Positions 1 through 9,231 of a DNA stretch of 64,000 nt are shown here, in pieces (position 1 is the stretch's first letter; every line of letters starts with the position of its first letter). A program made the position numbers and the translations under genes. The DNA lies in assembly GCA_023435705.1 (NCBI GenBank), contig JAEYRH010000009.1, forward strand, positions 434,001 to 498,000, read 5' to 3'. Under the pieces are notes generated by a model that was given only the letters and a program-made list of their open reading frames with translations, was not told the origin of the DNA and did not search any database. The DNA is from Bacillota bacterium. Its GTDB lineage: Bacteria; Bacillota; Clostridia; Christensenellales; UMGS416.

Positions 1-2
1 CC

Positions 3-854
3 GGCATCCTCCGCCATGTGGGCGGCGTGTGGCATTGGTCTGCTGAGGAGTTCCCGGCATCCGATGTGAGCCTCCGCAGCGCCAGCAATGAGAACTTCAT
101 CATCATCGACACCACCAGCGGCACCCACCGCGTGATCGGCGAGATGGACCGCTTTGCCGCACCCATGCTGCTGCATGACGAGGCAATCTACATCCATGAA
201 GGCCAGCAGTTCCAGGTGGAGAAGCTGGACTTCCCCAACAAGAAGGCCTATGTCAAGTCGGTGGATGTGGACTACTACACCGACGCGGACCTGGCGGTGA
301 ACCTCCGTGTTTTGGACTGCTTTTCCAATGAGCAGCACCGGATCAGCGGCAAGGGTTGGGGCGAGGCGCTGGTAACAAGTCTGGTCACGATGTTCAAGAA
401 AATGCACCTGGAGACTCATGAGAGCATCGGCTGGGGCCGCGTGCACTTGCCGGAGTTGGAGATGCACACCACGGCCTATTGGATGAGCTTTGACGAGGGC
501 TTTTTCCGCAGTTATGGTTCCGACGCGCTGGAAGGGGGGCTCATGGGCATCGCCAACCTGGTCTCCAACATCGCGCCGGTCTATCTGATGTGCGACCCCA
601 AGGACATCTCGGTGTTTCCGCAAGCCAAAAGCCCCTACACACAGAATCCGACGATCTTCATCTACGACACGATCCCCGGCGGCATGGGGCTGTCGGAGAA
701 GCTCTATGACCTGCACAACACGGTGCTGGAGCAAAGCCTCAAGATGGTGAGGGAATGCCCCTGCCCGTCGGGTTGTCCAAGCTGCGTTGGGCCCGATGGC
801 GTGGATAAGCGGATGGTAATCGGGTTACTAGAGGCGATTTGCGGCGATTCTTGA
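3..854 (+). CDS. MrfA/YprA-type DEAD/DEAH-box helicase, C-terminal part (5' end outside window)
   Basis: The reading frame is open from the first bases of the window, so this is the last ~283 residues of a larger protein. The GG-V-W-H-W segment at the start, the DUF1998-like body and the cysteine cluster CPCPSGCPSC about 30 residues before the end match the C-terminal region of MrfA (YprA) helicases, where four cysteines bind a metal. In Bacillus subtilis MrfA works with the exonuclease MrfB in repair of mitomycin lesions; that role is family knowledge, not visible here. The helicase motor motifs lie upstream and cannot be checked. No mrfB-like gene follows: the next gene is a transporter on the other strand, ending 3 bp away tail to tail. 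The GTG at position 18 is only an internal codon. Confidence 0.85.
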   Translation, partial: GILRHVGGVWHWSAEEFPASDVSLRSASNENFIIIDTTSGTHRVIGEMDRFAAPMLLHDEAIYIHEGQQFQVEKLDFPNKKAYVKSVDVDYYTDADLAVNLRVLDCFSNEQHRISGKGWGEALVTSLVTMFKKMHLETHESIGWGRVHLPELEMHTTAYWMSFDEGFFRSYGSDALEGGLMGIANLVSNIAPVYLMCDPKDISVFPQAKSPYTQNPTIFIYDTIPGGMGLSEKLYDLHNTVLEQSLKMVRECPCPSGCPSCVGPDGVDKRMVIGLLEAICGDS

Positions 855-857
855 TGT

Positions 858-2051
858 TCATCGAACTTTATTGTTCGCGAACATTAACGCACCACTGGCC
901 AATGCCACCGGCACAGTGATCAGAAACGCGGTTGTCCACCCCAGTGCTTCAGCCACTCCACCCAACAGCAACGGCCCCAACGCCAACCCGATGTTCTGGC
1001 CCAGGATCAGGATTCCCATCGCAGACCCGCTCTGCTCTGGTGAGCCTGCCGCATCACTGGCAGCCGCGAATGCGCAGACCGGCAACACCGGAGGGATTAA
1101 TCCCAGAATCACGGCATACGGCAAAAACCACTGAGTGGGTATGAAGGGTATCAAGGCAAAGCTTGCTGCGCTGATGACCATGCTTGCGGCACCTAAAACC
1201 CGCCTTGAACCGGTGCGGTCGGATAAAAGACCAGACAGTAGAGACGACACAATGGCGGCGAGGCAGCAGATGCTGGTTAGGCTGGCGGCATCGGCCAACG
1301 CCATGCCCCGGTTTTTGGCCAGATAGGTTGGCAGGAATGTTTGTATACTCACATAACTAATGACATAAAGTCCGATGGAGGCTGAAAGCAACCAGAGAGT
1401 TTTGCTGGCCATGACAGAACCTGATGGGGAAGCCATACCCACTGGATTTTGTTCTATGCTCTTCTTGCGTTCCAGCCGGGCCATCAGAATCAACCATATC
1501 ATCAGGAAAAGGATTGTATAAGCTGATGCCAACCACCAGACCGATTGCCATCCCCCCAGGACTAAAACGCGCGGCGCCAGGTTATATGTGATTACTTGAC
1601 CGATGCCCATATAGCAGGCGAACAGGCCCATCGCCAAGCCACGAGACTTCGGATTGGCGGCCACTGAGACAATTGATGGACCGGCGATGGCGACCAGTGC
1701 CATGCCTGCGCCTTCCACAACCCTGCTGAGCACCAACAACGAGAAGCTCGTGGTTAGTGCTCCGGCCACAGATCCTGCCAGCAGGAGCACAAGAGCTGCC
1801 AGCACACACCACCATGGGCCGAATTTTCGGATCAGCATGCCGCCGGGCAGCGCCAGTGCGATGCCCGTAAGCGGAAGCACAGATATCAAAAGGCTTAGTT
1901 GCGTCTCGCCGATTTTCAAGGTTTCCATTAGGTATGGAGCGATGGCAGAAACCTTATTCAGGTGAAGTGGTGCAGCAACCGCGGTCAGCAAAAGGATGCT
2001 CATGATTATGGCAGGGGAAACGATAGGTTTTTTTGCTCGAACTGAATGCAT
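858..2051 (-). CDS. MFS transporter
   Basis: This is a 397-residue integral membrane protein with about 12 hydrophobic segments in two halves, as in major facilitator superfamily carriers. The loop after the second segment holds a motif-A-like GGMLIRKFGP, and SRVVEGAGMALV fits the following conserved region. Nothing in the sequence identifies the substrate; cyanate/nitrate-type or drug carriers are both possible. I chose ATG at 2051, which has AGGAAATGA upstream; an in-frame TTG at 2081 would add ten polar residues but has no ribosome site. It converges on the helicase gene and is divergent from the rplM promoter, so it is probably a single transcription unit. Confidence 0.85.
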   Translation of the reverse strand: MHSVRAKKPIVSPAIIMSILLLTAVAAPLHLNKVSAIAPYLMETLKIGETQLSLLISVLPLTGIALALPGGMLIRKFGPWWCVLAALVLLLAGSVAGALTTSFSLLVLSRVVEGAGMALVAIAGPSIVSVAANPKSRGLAMGLFACYMGIGQVITYNLAPRVLVLGGWQSVWWLASAYTILFLMIWLILMARLERKKSIEQNPVGMASPSGSVMASKTLWLLSASIGLYVISYVSIQTFLPTYLAKNRGMALADAASLTSICCLAAIVSSLLSGLLSDRTGSRRVLGAASMVISAASFALIPFIPTQWFLPYAVILGLIPPVLPVCAFAAASDAAGSPEQSGSAMGILILGQNIGLALGPLLLGGVAEALGWTTAFLITVPVALASGALMFANNKVR

Positions 2052-2236
2052 GGTTTCATTTCCTGATTCCTGGTTTTGCAAGACAAAATAGAATTATATC
2101 AGATATCATGTGACGTAGCTTATTGATACAGTTGTATATAGTAGTGGGCTTCTGTGTTTTATCAGGTGTATTTGGTAATGATTCTATTGTAAGTGGTGGA
2201 ATGATCCAAAATCCTTGTGGTTTTGCCAATTCATGA

Positions 2237-2265
2237 TTGACAGCATTGATTATTTCTAGTAAAAT
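2237..2265 (+). promoter_or_regulatory. Sigma-A promoter of rplM-rpsI
   Basis: TTGACA (2237-2242), a 17-bp spacer and TAAAAT (2260-2265) form a near-consensus housekeeping promoter. Transcription would begin near 2272, leaving a leader of about 100 nt before rplM. Confidence 0.8.
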
Positions 2266-2270
2266 GTTCG

Positions 2271-2375
2271 TTGCGTCTAATCGGCCAAACAGCCCCGGCC
2301 GGGACTACGCAGGCAGCAACCGAAGCGGTAACCCCCACGCCGCAGATGGCCCGTTGCCAAGTATGGAGGGACCCG
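2271..2375 (+). promoter_or_regulatory. 5' leader of rplM, candidate L13 autoregulatory leader
   Basis: About 105 nt lie between the predicted transcription start and the rplM ATG. The stretch is GC-rich, contains the palindrome CCCGGCCGGG (near 2288-2297) and other complementary segments, and ends in the ribosome site GGAGGG at 2365-2370. Firmicutes commonly carry an L13 leader RNA here that lets the r-protein repress its own operon. Assignment to that Rfam family rests on position only; the consensus was not matched base by base. Confidence 0.4.
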
Positions 2376-2810
2376 ATGGATACTTACATGGCGAATGCCG
2401 AAACCGTGCAGAAGAAATGGGTCGTTGTGGATGCGGCGGGCCAGCCCTTGGGCAGGCTCACCAGCCAGATCGCGGCTGTGCTGCGCGGCAAGAACAAGCC
2501 CACGTTCACGCCCCATGTGGACTGTGGCGACAATGTCATTGTCATTAATTGTGAAAAAGTGATGCTGACGGGCAAGAAGGCCGAGAAGAAGACCTATGTG
2601 CACCACACAGGGTATGTTGGCGGCCTCAAGGTGCGCACCTTCAAGCAGGTGCTGGCCAAGGAGCCCGAGTTCGTCATTTATCACGCCGTAAAGGGCATGC
2701 TGCCTCACACCATTCTGGGCCGCAAGATGCTCAGGAACCTGCGCATTTTCAAAGGCCCGGAGCACAAGCACCAGGCGCAGCAGCCCGAACAGATCACGCT
2801 GTTGAAGTAA
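2376..2810 (+). CDS. rplM: 50S ribosomal protein L13
   Basis: The 144-residue product aligns by eye with bacterial L13 along its length: the WVVVDAAGQPLGRLTSQIA start, KKTYVHHTGYVGGL in the middle and the GMLPHTILGRKMLRNLRIF signature. L13 binds 23S rRNA early in large-subunit assembly. ATG 2376 is preferred over the in-frame start at 2271 because GGAGGG lies 5 bp upstream and because the length matches the family (142-145 residues). It is the first gene of a two-gene operon, 13 bp ahead of rpsI. Confidence 0.97.
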   Translation: MDTYMANAETVQKKWVVVDAAGQPLGRLTSQIAAVLRGKNKPTFTPHVDCGDNVIVINCEKVMLTGKKAEKKTYVHHTGYVGGLKVRTFKQVLAKEPEFVIYHAVKGMLPHTILGRKMLRNLRIFKGPEHKHQAQQPEQITLLK

Positions 2811-2823
2811 GGAGAGAGCACAC

Positions 2824-3222
2824 ATGGCAGAAGTTTTACAGTATCGGGGCACAGGCCGCAGGAAGACTTCCATCGCCCGCGTGCGCCTCGTCGCCGGCAA
2901 CGGCAAGATCACAGTCAACAATCGCGACATCGACGATTATTTCGGCCTTGAAACATTGAAACTGATCATCCGCCAGCCGCTGGTGCTCACCGAGAACCAG
3001 GGCAAGTATGATGTCATCGTCAATGTGGAGGGCGGCGGCCTTTCCGGCCAGGCCGGAGCCATCCGCCACGGCATTGCCCGCGCACTTCTCGGTGTGGATG
3101 ATGGCGCGCTGCGCCCCCCGGTCAAGAAAGCCGGTTTCCTCACCCGCGACTCCCGCATGAAGGAGCGCAAGAAGTATGGCTTGAAGGCAGCCCGCAGAGC
3201 GCCCCAGTTCAGCAAGCGCTAA
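2824..3222 (+). CDS. rpsI: 30S ribosomal protein S9
   Basis: The 132-residue protein has the S9 hallmarks: a YRGTGRRKTSIARVRL start, GGGLSGQAGAIRHGIARAL in the middle, and a basic C-terminal tail ending KRAPQFSKR-like (here RAPQFSKR) whose last arginine reaches the ribosomal P site. GGAGAG precedes the ATG. It is co-transcribed with rplM, an arrangement conserved in nearly all bacteria, and is followed 12 bp later by a strong terminator. Confidence 0.97.
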   Translation: MAEVLQYRGTGRRKTSIARVRLVAGNGKITVNNRDIDDYFGLETLKLIIRQPLVLTENQGKYDVIVNVEGGGLSGQAGAIRHGIARALLGVDDGALRPPVKKAGFLTRDSRMKERKKYGLKAARRAPQFSKR

Positions 3223-3234
3223 TTGCAGCATGAG

Positions 3235-3260
3235 AAAAGCCGCCCTACCGGGCGGCTTTT
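3235..3260. terminator. Bidirectional intrinsic terminator between rpsI and the GHL6 gene
   Basis: Perfect 11-bp stem AAAAGCCGCCC (3235-3245) and GGGCGGCTTTT (3250-3260) with loop TACC. Flanking A and T runs allow it to act in both directions, serving the convergent rpsI and glycosidase genes. Confidence 0.9.
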
Positions 3261-3293
3261 TCGTAATCTTGTTGTTGTGTGATTTGGTCTGGA

Positions 3294-5294
3294 TTATGCA
3301 AAATCAAGACGGACACTCTCAAATGCTGCCAGCTCGCCAATCTGGATTGTGGCAACGCCGTTCTCCTGCGTGAAGGAGCATTCCTTTCCGCTCACCAGGC
3401 TTGCTGCGCGCAGGATCCGCTGGGCACATGGCACTGTTACGGTAATGTCACGGACAGGCACGGGCTTCAGATAAGACGTGCCAAAATGGCCTGTTCCATT
3501 CACCAGCTGCACCAGGGCGTGCTCACCGGTTGTGCTGACGCCATAGCTCACCTCAACCATACCGGTGAGGTTTTCAGACACGCTGGGTAGCCCGGCAATC
3601 GTTCTCAGCACATCATGCAATAGCAGATAAGTGTTGCTGTAGCCCTCGCGGAAGTAGAGCTCGCCAGCCTTCCAAGGCAGGGTGATGCATTTCCCGGCTC
3701 CAACCCCATTGACCACGATGCCGGGCTGCTCCGTGATCGTGGTGTGGTAGCAGCGCTCCGGCGGCCCGAACATCTGCGGCGCGATCATTTGCAGGTGCCT
3801 CTCCGCGCCACTGTGATACTCGTTATACCAATAGCTATCGCCGAAGAAAACCACATTTGTATCCCTCAAAGAGGGGAGGAGATCCACCTCTGCGTCGCCG
3901 ATCCTAAACATGGCGGAAGCCATATCGTCTCGCCGGATCACCCTTTTGTTCACACCAGCGCACGCGATCGGGCAGCCTTCATAGGGCTCAAACTCCTCAT
4001 TATATTTCAAGCTGTCGCCGGAGCAGATCATGCAGCCGCCGTTTTTCACATAGCCGTCCAACTTTTCTGCCAGCGCTATGGGCACCACCTCGATGCCGCC
4101 CAGAATGATGGCCTTATATTTGCCAAGATCGTCGTGCAGGGCATTGTCGGCCTCCGCTTCGTCAAACAAGATGTGGCTTTCTGTCAGCGCCCTGATCCAG
4201 CCGAACTCCTCCGGGGAGCGGGCCCATTTGTGCGTGCGGATGACCAGCGCATCGGCGACGGAACGCATATTCAAATAGCTTTGCTCATTTTTCCTGGCAA
4301 AGTGAAACACTTCCTTGATCGGCCCGTAACCGGAGCGGTCCAGCTTGTTGTCCAGCCTCCCGATCAGATAGTAGTCGATACCGCCCAGGTTCGCCAGGTT
4401 TTGCCAGAGCCGCAACTGCTGGAGCTCCGGGCTCACCGCCACATGCCGGTAACAAAACCCGATGAAATCCACAGTCGTGTTGCTCGCAGGCGTCGCTCCG
4501 TCAACGCCCCGGATGCAGCGTGTGTTGGAGGAGGCGCTGTATTGCCACGACGGCAGCGGGCGGCCATACTCCGTGTTGGATTCCATCCGGTGGAAGTCGA
4601 TGCCCTCGATCATGATCTGTGGGTTGATGCCATGCACAAGCGCCTCCAGCTGCCGTTTCTGGTCAGCGAGGACGCGGCGTTGAAAGGCGCGGTAGTCGCG
4701 ATAGGTGGGGTCTTCCATCTTGGTCGTGGATGGTAAGTCCTTGCCGTACTGCGCTCTGAATTTCCGTTTGCAGTTGTCACAGTGGCAGATGCCATATTGG
4801 CGATAACTGTAGTCCTGCACCTGGAAGCCGCCCATATTGATAAACAGCCCGTCAATGGGCAACGTCTCGCAGACCTCCCGGATGATCCTCAGCGCGTAAT
4901 CTTGTTGGTATCCGCCGTTGACGCAGGCGTGCACATCGCCGTTGTAGTCCACGATGTCGCCCGCTGCGGTGCGATAGGCCCAGCCGGGATTTTGCTCATA
5001 GATGGGGCGGCGGATCTTGGAGAAATCGGTGCGGGCAAGCACTCGGATGCCGTTGTCATGGCAGAGCCTCATTACTTTCTCCAGGCTGTCGCCCTTCAGA
5101 TAAGGGCTTTGGAAGTGATATGGCAGCTTGGTCGGATAGCTGGCGATGATGCCGGCGGTATTAATCAGCACCATTGTCGCGCCGAAGTCTTTGAGCTGCC
5201 GCACATATTCCTCGGCATCCATATCCAGCATGTCGGTTTCACGCAGGTTGGTCTGTATCAGACGCCAGGGGGTGTTTTGCCACCAATGGTCCAT
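3294..5294 (-). CDS. Putative glycoside hydrolase, GHL6-type with beta-galactosidase trimerisation-like domain
   Basis: The 666-residue protein starts with a TIM-barrel-like region (about residues 10-330) resembling the hypothetical glycosyl hydrolase 6 family, including the CHCDNCKRKF cysteine segment near residue 170 typical of those proteins. A flavodoxin-like region near 345-500 resembles the trimerisation domain of GH42 beta-galactosidases, and a beta-rich tail follows. No signal peptide is present, so it probably acts on imported sugars in the cytoplasm. ATG 5294 has GAGGTGACCT just upstream. No transporter or regulator lies beside it, and the substrate (fucosides, galactosides or uronates) cannot be told from sequence. 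I did not identify the catalytic acids with confidence. Confidence 0.7.
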   Translation of the reverse strand: MDHWWQNTPWRLIQTNLRETDMLDMDAEEYVRQLKDFGATMVLINTAGIIASYPTKLPYHFQSPYLKGDSLEKVMRLCHDNGIRVLARTDFSKIRRPIYEQNPGWAYRTAAGDIVDYNGDVHACVNGGYQQDYALRIIREVCETLPIDGLFINMGGFQVQDYSYRQYGICHCDNCKRKFRAQYGKDLPSTTKMEDPTYRDYRAFQRRVLADQKRQLEALVHGINPQIMIEGIDFHRMESNTEYGRPLPSWQYSASSNTRCIRGVDGATPASNTTVDFIGFCYRHVAVSPELQQLRLWQNLANLGGIDYYLIGRLDNKLDRSGYGPIKEVFHFARKNEQSYLNMRSVADALVIRTHKWARSPEEFGWIRALTESHILFDEAEADNALHDDLGKYKAIILGGIEVVPIALAEKLDGYVKNGGCMICSGDSLKYNEEFEPYEGCPIACAGVNKRVIRRDDMASAMFRIGDAEVDLLPSLRDTNVVFFGDSYWYNEYHSGAERHLQMIAPQMFGPPERCYHTTITEQPGIVVNGVGAGKCITLPWKAGELYFREGYSNTYLLLHDVLRTIAGLPSVSENLTGMVEVSYGVSTTGEHALVQLVNGTGHFGTSYLKPVPVRDITVTVPCAQRILRAASLVSGKECSFTQENGVATIQIGELAAFESVRLDFA

Positions 5295-5377
5295 AGGTCA
5301 CCTCAGTATTGTTTCATTCCAAACCATATTAAACAATACGGTTGCGATTCTCAAGCCAAATATCCTTTTCAGAACAC

Positions 5378-5415
5378 AAAAGAAGCCTCCAGCCGCTTTT
5401 TCCGCGACGGGAGGC
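5378..5415 (-). terminator. Terminator after the ABC export operon
   Basis: On the minus strand GCCTCC (5415-5410) pairs with GGAGGC (5390-5385), with further pairing inside the arm, and is followed by TTCTTTTG. It lies 25 bp after the permease stop codon. Confidence 0.7.
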
Positions 5416-5439
5416 ATCGTCTCTTACTGAGGGAACCAA

Positions 5440-6342
5440 TCAACCTTGCTTGTAGCGCCTGAGCTTAAGTGCCGATAATATCAGGAACACCACTGCCGTG
5501 CCCGCCAACACAATGAGCATTGTGGGCACTGTGATCACCGAGTCTCCCCAATAAAGCTGGACACCAAAGGTTCTGGAGTACTCCGCAATCGCTTGCGCCT
5601 GGCCCTGCGCCGGCACGCTTGCGAACACCTCCTTCAAGGGCTGCTCGCAGAAGATCTGCCGCAGGAGTGCCGCGCTGTGGCTGAAAGGCACCACGTTCAC
5701 AACCTTCTGCACGAAGGAGGGCAGCACCCCCAGCGGCACATACACGCCGGTGATGAAGCCGATCAGCGTGCCCAGCAGCGTGCTCAGCGTGCCGAAGGCT
5801 GAGCCAGACTTTAGAAATGAGGCCAGCAGAAACATTGTGGACGATGATGTGATCACCGTCAGCACCATCACACCCAGCGCCTCAAGAAGTTTATCGGGGG
5901 GCAGGATCTGGCCGCCGCCGGAGAGGATATACAGCTCGCTCAGCACAAAGGCAATCAGGCTGAACACCAACGTGATGACCCAGGTGGCAATCAGATAACT
6001 CAGCACCACAGTTGTGCGGCTCGCCGGTGCCACGATAAAGTCCTGGAAGCGCTTGTCTTCAATGTCAAACACCATTGTGCCCAACGCCCCCAACGAGAGG
6101 GTGACGGCGTTGATTGCCAGCAAGCCGGACATGATCCAGGAGTCCACAAGGAACCGGGCGCTGTCAGTCACCAGGCCATATTGCTGCATCATTTGCTCCA
6201 CATTGTCCACCTGCACCTTGCCCAGAAACAATGCGTACAAGCCTATGATGATGATGACGGACAGGAAGGAGAAGAAGACCGACATGCGGTTGCGTGTATA
6301 TACCAGGATGTTGCGCTGCGTCAATTTCCAGATCATAATCAT
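5440..6342 (-). CDS. ABC-2 type transporter permease
   Basis: The protein is 300 residues with six hydrophobic segments: one near residues 20-42, then a long soluble-looking loop, then five more from about 60 onward. This is the ABC-2 membrane family of drug and polysaccharide exporters. The ATG at 6342 overlaps the ATPase stop codon by 4 bp (ATGA), so translation is probably coupled. An in-frame ATG at 6336 has better spacing from GGGGGAGGA and may be the true start. It forms the export channel with the ATPase just upstream; the substrate is unknown. Confidence 0.88.
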   Translation of the reverse strand: MIMIWKLTQRNILVYTRNRMSVFFSFLSVIIIIGLYALFLGKVQVDNVEQMMQQYGLVTDSARFLVDSWIMSGLLAINAVTLSLGALGTMVFDIEDKRFQDFIVAPASRTTVVLSYLIATWVITLVFSLIAFVLSELYILSGGGQILPPDKLLEALGVMVLTVITSSSTMFLLASFLKSGSAFGTLSTLLGTLIGFITGVYVPLGVLPSFVQKVVNVVPFSHSAALLRQIFCEQPLKEVFASVPAQGQAQAIAEYSRTFGVQLYWGDSVITVPTMLIVLAGTAVVFLILSALKLRRYKQG

Positions 6343-7265
6343 TCCTCCCCCTCGCCGCGAATTTGGTGGCCGGTCACATTCATAAACACGGTGTCCATAT
6401 TTCCTTTCACCACCTCAAAGCTTGCAATCAGCGGCTCGACACTCTTCAGGATTGCCAGAGCTTCCAGGCTGTCTTTCACGGGGATGGCGATGGTGTCATT
6501 TTTGATGGTGCACTTCAGGCCGTCGGCCGCCAGCTTTGCAGTCATGCCACCCATGTCTTTCGGCACCAGGATCAGGCAATCGCTGCTGTATTGGTCTTTC
6601 AGAGCAGCCGGCGTTCCATGAGCCACGATCCTGCCATGGTCGATGATCGCAACGTCGTCGGCAGTGGCGGCTTCTTCCATATAGTGGGTGGTAAGGAATA
6701 CAGTCATTTTCTCTTTGCGCTGCATCTCATACAGCGAGTTCCACACCTTGAGGCGTGTCTGTGGGTCCAGGCCCGTGGTGGGTTCATCGAGGAAGAGGAT
6801 TTTTGGTGTGTTTACCAGCGCGCGCGCCACATCGGCACGGCGCCGCTGGCCACCAGACAATTTTCCGTAGCGCCGGTCGATGAAATCGCCCAGGCCCACT
6901 GCATCGGTGAGGTAATCCAAGCGCTTTTTGAGCGCAGCGCCTTTCACGCCATAAAAGCTGGCACGCACTTCCAGGTTTTCACGCACGGTCAGCAGGTCAT
7001 CCAGCACCGAGTGCTGAAACACCACGCCGATGCTACGGCGGATTTCGTCGTCCTTCTTGCCCAGTTCATGACCGTTGATCACGACGGTGCCTTCAGACTT
7101 GGCCAGTGTTGTGCAAATCACGTTGATCGTGGTGGACTTACCGGCGCCGTTGGGCCCTAGAAAGGCAAACAATGCGCCTTGCTCCACGGTGAAGCTGATG
7201 CCGTCAACGGCTGCCAGGCTGCCGTATCGCTTCACGAGGTTTTGAACATCAATGATGGCGGACAA
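6339..7265 (-). CDS. ABC transporter ATP-binding protein, DrrA-like
   Basis: The 308-residue subunit carries a Walker A GPNGAGKST near residue 38, signature LSGGQRRRADVARAL near 138, Walker B ILFLDEPTTGLDP near 157 and switch histidine TTHYMEEA. The extra C-terminal ~80 residues are typical of DrrA-type exporters linked to antibiotic efflux. The start is TTG at 7265, seven bases after AAGGAGGAG. With the permease it forms a complete two-gene exporter, driven by the promoter at 7318-7345. Confidence 0.9.
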   Translation of the reverse strand: MSAIIDVQNLVKRYGSLAAVDGISFTVEQGALFAFLGPNGAGKSTTINVICTTLAKSEGTVVINGHELGKKDDEIRRSIGVVFQHSVLDDLLTVRENLEVRASFYGVKGAALKKRLDYLTDAVGLGDFIDRRYGKLSGGQRRRADVARALVNTPKILFLDEPTTGLDPQTRLKVWNSLYEMQRKEKMTVFLTTHYMEEAATADDVAIIDHGRIVAHGTPAALKDQYSSDCLILVPKDMGGMTAKLAADGLKCTIKNDTIAIPVKDSLEALAILKSVEPLIASFEVVKGNMDTVFMNVTGHQIRGEGEE

Positions 7266-7317
7266 AATGAAACTCCTCCTTATAATTGATAAAACGGCTT
7301 ACTTATGAACAAATAGT

Positions 7318-7345
7318 ATTATACTGAACTTTCTTTGATTGAAAA
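7318..7345 (-). promoter_or_regulatory. Promoter of the ABC export operon
   Basis: On the minus strand TTTTCA (7345-7340), a 16-bp spacer and a perfect TATAAT (7323-7318) lie about 50 bp upstream of the ATPase start. The -35 is weak, the -10 is consensus. Confidence 0.55.
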
Positions 7346-7442
7346 GGAAAATCTGCCAACTCCATCAATTTGATGCTCAAATGATACGAATCAGTGAATC
7401 AGATGGTCTGATCAGGATTATTGCATCTATATAGATAGATAG

Positions 7443-7474
7443 AAAACCCACCCAGCGACATGCGCGTGGGTGGG
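7443..7474 (-). terminator. Terminator after khpB
   Basis: Minus-strand CCCACCC (7474-7468) pairs with GGGTGGG (7453-7447), with inner GCG/CGC pairs, followed by TTTT. It ends the rpmH-khpB operon about 57 bp after the khpB stop. Confidence 0.8.
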
Positions 7475-7531
7475 CAAATGATCACATGAATGAAACAAAT
7501 ACTGAGCCGTTTGAACTAAAGGTAAAGAGTT

Positions 7532-8209
7532 TTATTCTTCGTCTTCCTCTTCCGGCTCTTCGTCTTCATACTCTTCCGGGGCGATCACGATGTGGCGGTA
7601 GGGCTCTTCACCCTCCGACCACGTCTCAATGCCATCGAAGTCAGCCAGGGCGGTGTGGATGATCCGGCGCTCATAACTGTTCATTGGCTCCAGTTCCTGC
7701 CGCTCACCGGTCTCGTCCGCCTTCTCAGCCAGCCTGTGGGCCAGGCGAACCAGCGTCTCCTCACGGCGGGCGCGGTAGCGGCTCACATCCAGCGACACAT
7801 GCCAATATTTCTCGCTGTCGCGGCCCTGCGGATTCACCACGAGGCCGGTCAATAGCTGAAGGGCGTCTAAAGCGTCACCATGATGGCCGATCATTGGGCC
7901 CACGTTTTCGCCGTCCACATTGATCGTGAGCGTGTCTCCGCTCTCCTGGATGTCGATGGTCGGCTCGGGCAACCCCATCAGTGTGGCGACCCTGTTCAAA
8001 AAGTTCGTGGCGATGCTGACCGGTGCAGACGCCACCACCACAATCTCTTTGGCACGCACGCGCGCCATCTTGGCGCCCAGGCCCAGGATGCCGCGGCTGC
8101 CTTCATCCAGCACAATGATGTCTGCATTCTCGCGGCTCACGCCCAATTGGGTCAGCGCGGAGGCGATCGCGTCGTCCACCGTCCGCCCGATGCATTCCAC
8201 TGTTTTCAT
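7532..8209 (-). CDS. khpB: RNA-binding protein KhpB/Jag (SpoIIIJ-associated)
   Basis: The 225-residue protein has a Jag-N domain (residues 1-50, with the GSRGILGLGAKMARV segment), a KH domain (about 75-145, with MIGHHGDALDALQLL) and an R3H domain near the end (RRIIHTAL). The last ~15 residues are almost all Glu and Asp. Family members bind RNA and affect cell elongation in Gram-positive bacteria; in sporulators the gene sits beside spoIIIJ. Here it begins 2 bp after the yidC stop codon, as the last gene of the operon. The acidic tail is longer than in many homologues. Confidence 0.93.
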   Translation of the reverse strand: MKTVECIGRTVDDAIASALTQLGVSRENADIIVLDEGSRGILGLGAKMARVRAKEIVVVASAPVSIATNFLNRVATLMGLPEPTIDIQESGDTLTINVDGENVGPMIGHHGDALDALQLLTGLVVNPQGRDSEKYWHVSLDVSRYRARREETLVRLAHRLAEKADETGERQELEPMNSYERRIIHTALADFDGIETWSEGEEPYRHIVIAPEEYEDEEPEEEDEE

Positions 8210-8211
8210 GC

Positions 8212-9231
8212 CTATTTTCCCTCCTTGGGGTTCTTCTTGCCCTTAGCCCGCTCCAACCGCTTCGCTTCGGCATCGGCTGCGCGTTGGGCTGCTTCCCGTT
8301 CTTCTTGCTCCTGCTTTAACTTTTCTTCTTCCAGGCGCTTCGTCTCGCGTAGCTTCCAGACGAGGTCAACACCCTTATAGGTTGCGATGGATACCAGGTT
8401 ACTCGTGATCCAGTAGAGCGCAAACACGGCGTTGCTGCTTGCCGTGAAGAATAGCGACATGATTGGGAAGATGTATTGCATCGTCTTGCCGGATAAGGGG
8501 TTCTTTGCCGCGTTGGGGTCAGTTTGAGCAGCCTGCGGCGGCATTGTGATCTTGGTCTGCCACCAGCTGGTCAGGCCTGCCAGAAGCGGCAGGATCAGCC
8601 AGCCGTTGTAGTTGGTGGCGGTGCGGGCAATCAAGCCGCTCATTACGGCGTTGTATTGCGCCTGGGAGATGCCCTTGAAATTCTCCAACAGCGACACCGC
8701 CTGGAACGACGGGATGATGGAGGAGTTCCAACCGAAGAAGTTGAAACCGTTGGGGCCGAAAAACGCCGTGTCCGGCGCCCACACGTTGTGCACCCACAGC
8801 CAGGGCTGGATCTTTCCCAAGGCGGCATCCAGGCCGTTGTTAATGACTTCGTTGTAGAGCCTGAAGATCTGCTCGCCGGCCATGATGTTCAGCGCGCCGA
8901 AGAAAGCGATGAACAGCGGCATCTGGATGAGCGAAGGCAGGCAGCCGGAGAATGGGCTGGCCTTCTCCTTCTTATACAGCTCCATTGTCATCTGGGCTGC
9001 CTTTTCCTTGTCGTTTTTATACTTTTCGTTGATCTTCTGGATCTTGGGCTGCAGCGCCGCCTGTTTCTTCATACTGATCTTGGACCGGATGTCCAGCGGC
9101 ATCAGCACCAGGCGGAACAGGATCGTGAGCACAATGATCGCCCAACCGTAATTGGGGATGAAGTTGTACACCCAGTCCAGCACAGTGCTGAAAATGGGCA
9201 CAATGTCTTTGATGATGGGCCAATTGTACAT
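8212..9231 (-). CDS. yidC: Membrane protein insertase YidC/Oxa1 (SpoIIIJ-type)
   Basis: The 339-residue insertase has the Oxa1 core: first core helix NYGWAIIVLTILFRLVLMPL with the conserved arginine of the hydrophilic groove, the cytoplasmic hairpin rich in Lys and Gln (SMKKQAALQPKIQKINEKY), then SGCLPSLIQMPLFIAFF and three further segments. The C-terminal ~50 residues form a charged coiled coil that can contact ribosomes. There is no obvious lipobox, unlike B. subtilis SpoIIIJ. A large loop of about 90 residues between core helices 2 and 3 is longer than usual. It starts directly after the yidD stop. Confidence 0.95.
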   Translation of the reverse strand: MYNWPIIKDIVPIFSTVLDWVYNFIPNYGWAIIVLTILFRLVLMPLDIRSKISMKKQAALQPKIQKINEKYKNDKEKAAQMTMELYKKEKASPFSGCLPSLIQMPLFIAFFGALNIMAGEQIFRLYNEVINNGLDAALGKIQPWLWVHNVWAPDTAFFGPNGFNFFGWNSSIIPSFQAVSLLENFKGISQAQYNAVMSGLIARTATNYNGWLILPLLAGLTSWWQTKITMPPQAAQTDPNAAKNPLSGKTMQYIFPIMSLFFTASSNAVFALYWITSNLVSIATYKGVDLVWKLRETKRLEEEKLKQEQEEREAAQRAADAEAKRLERAKGKKNPKEGK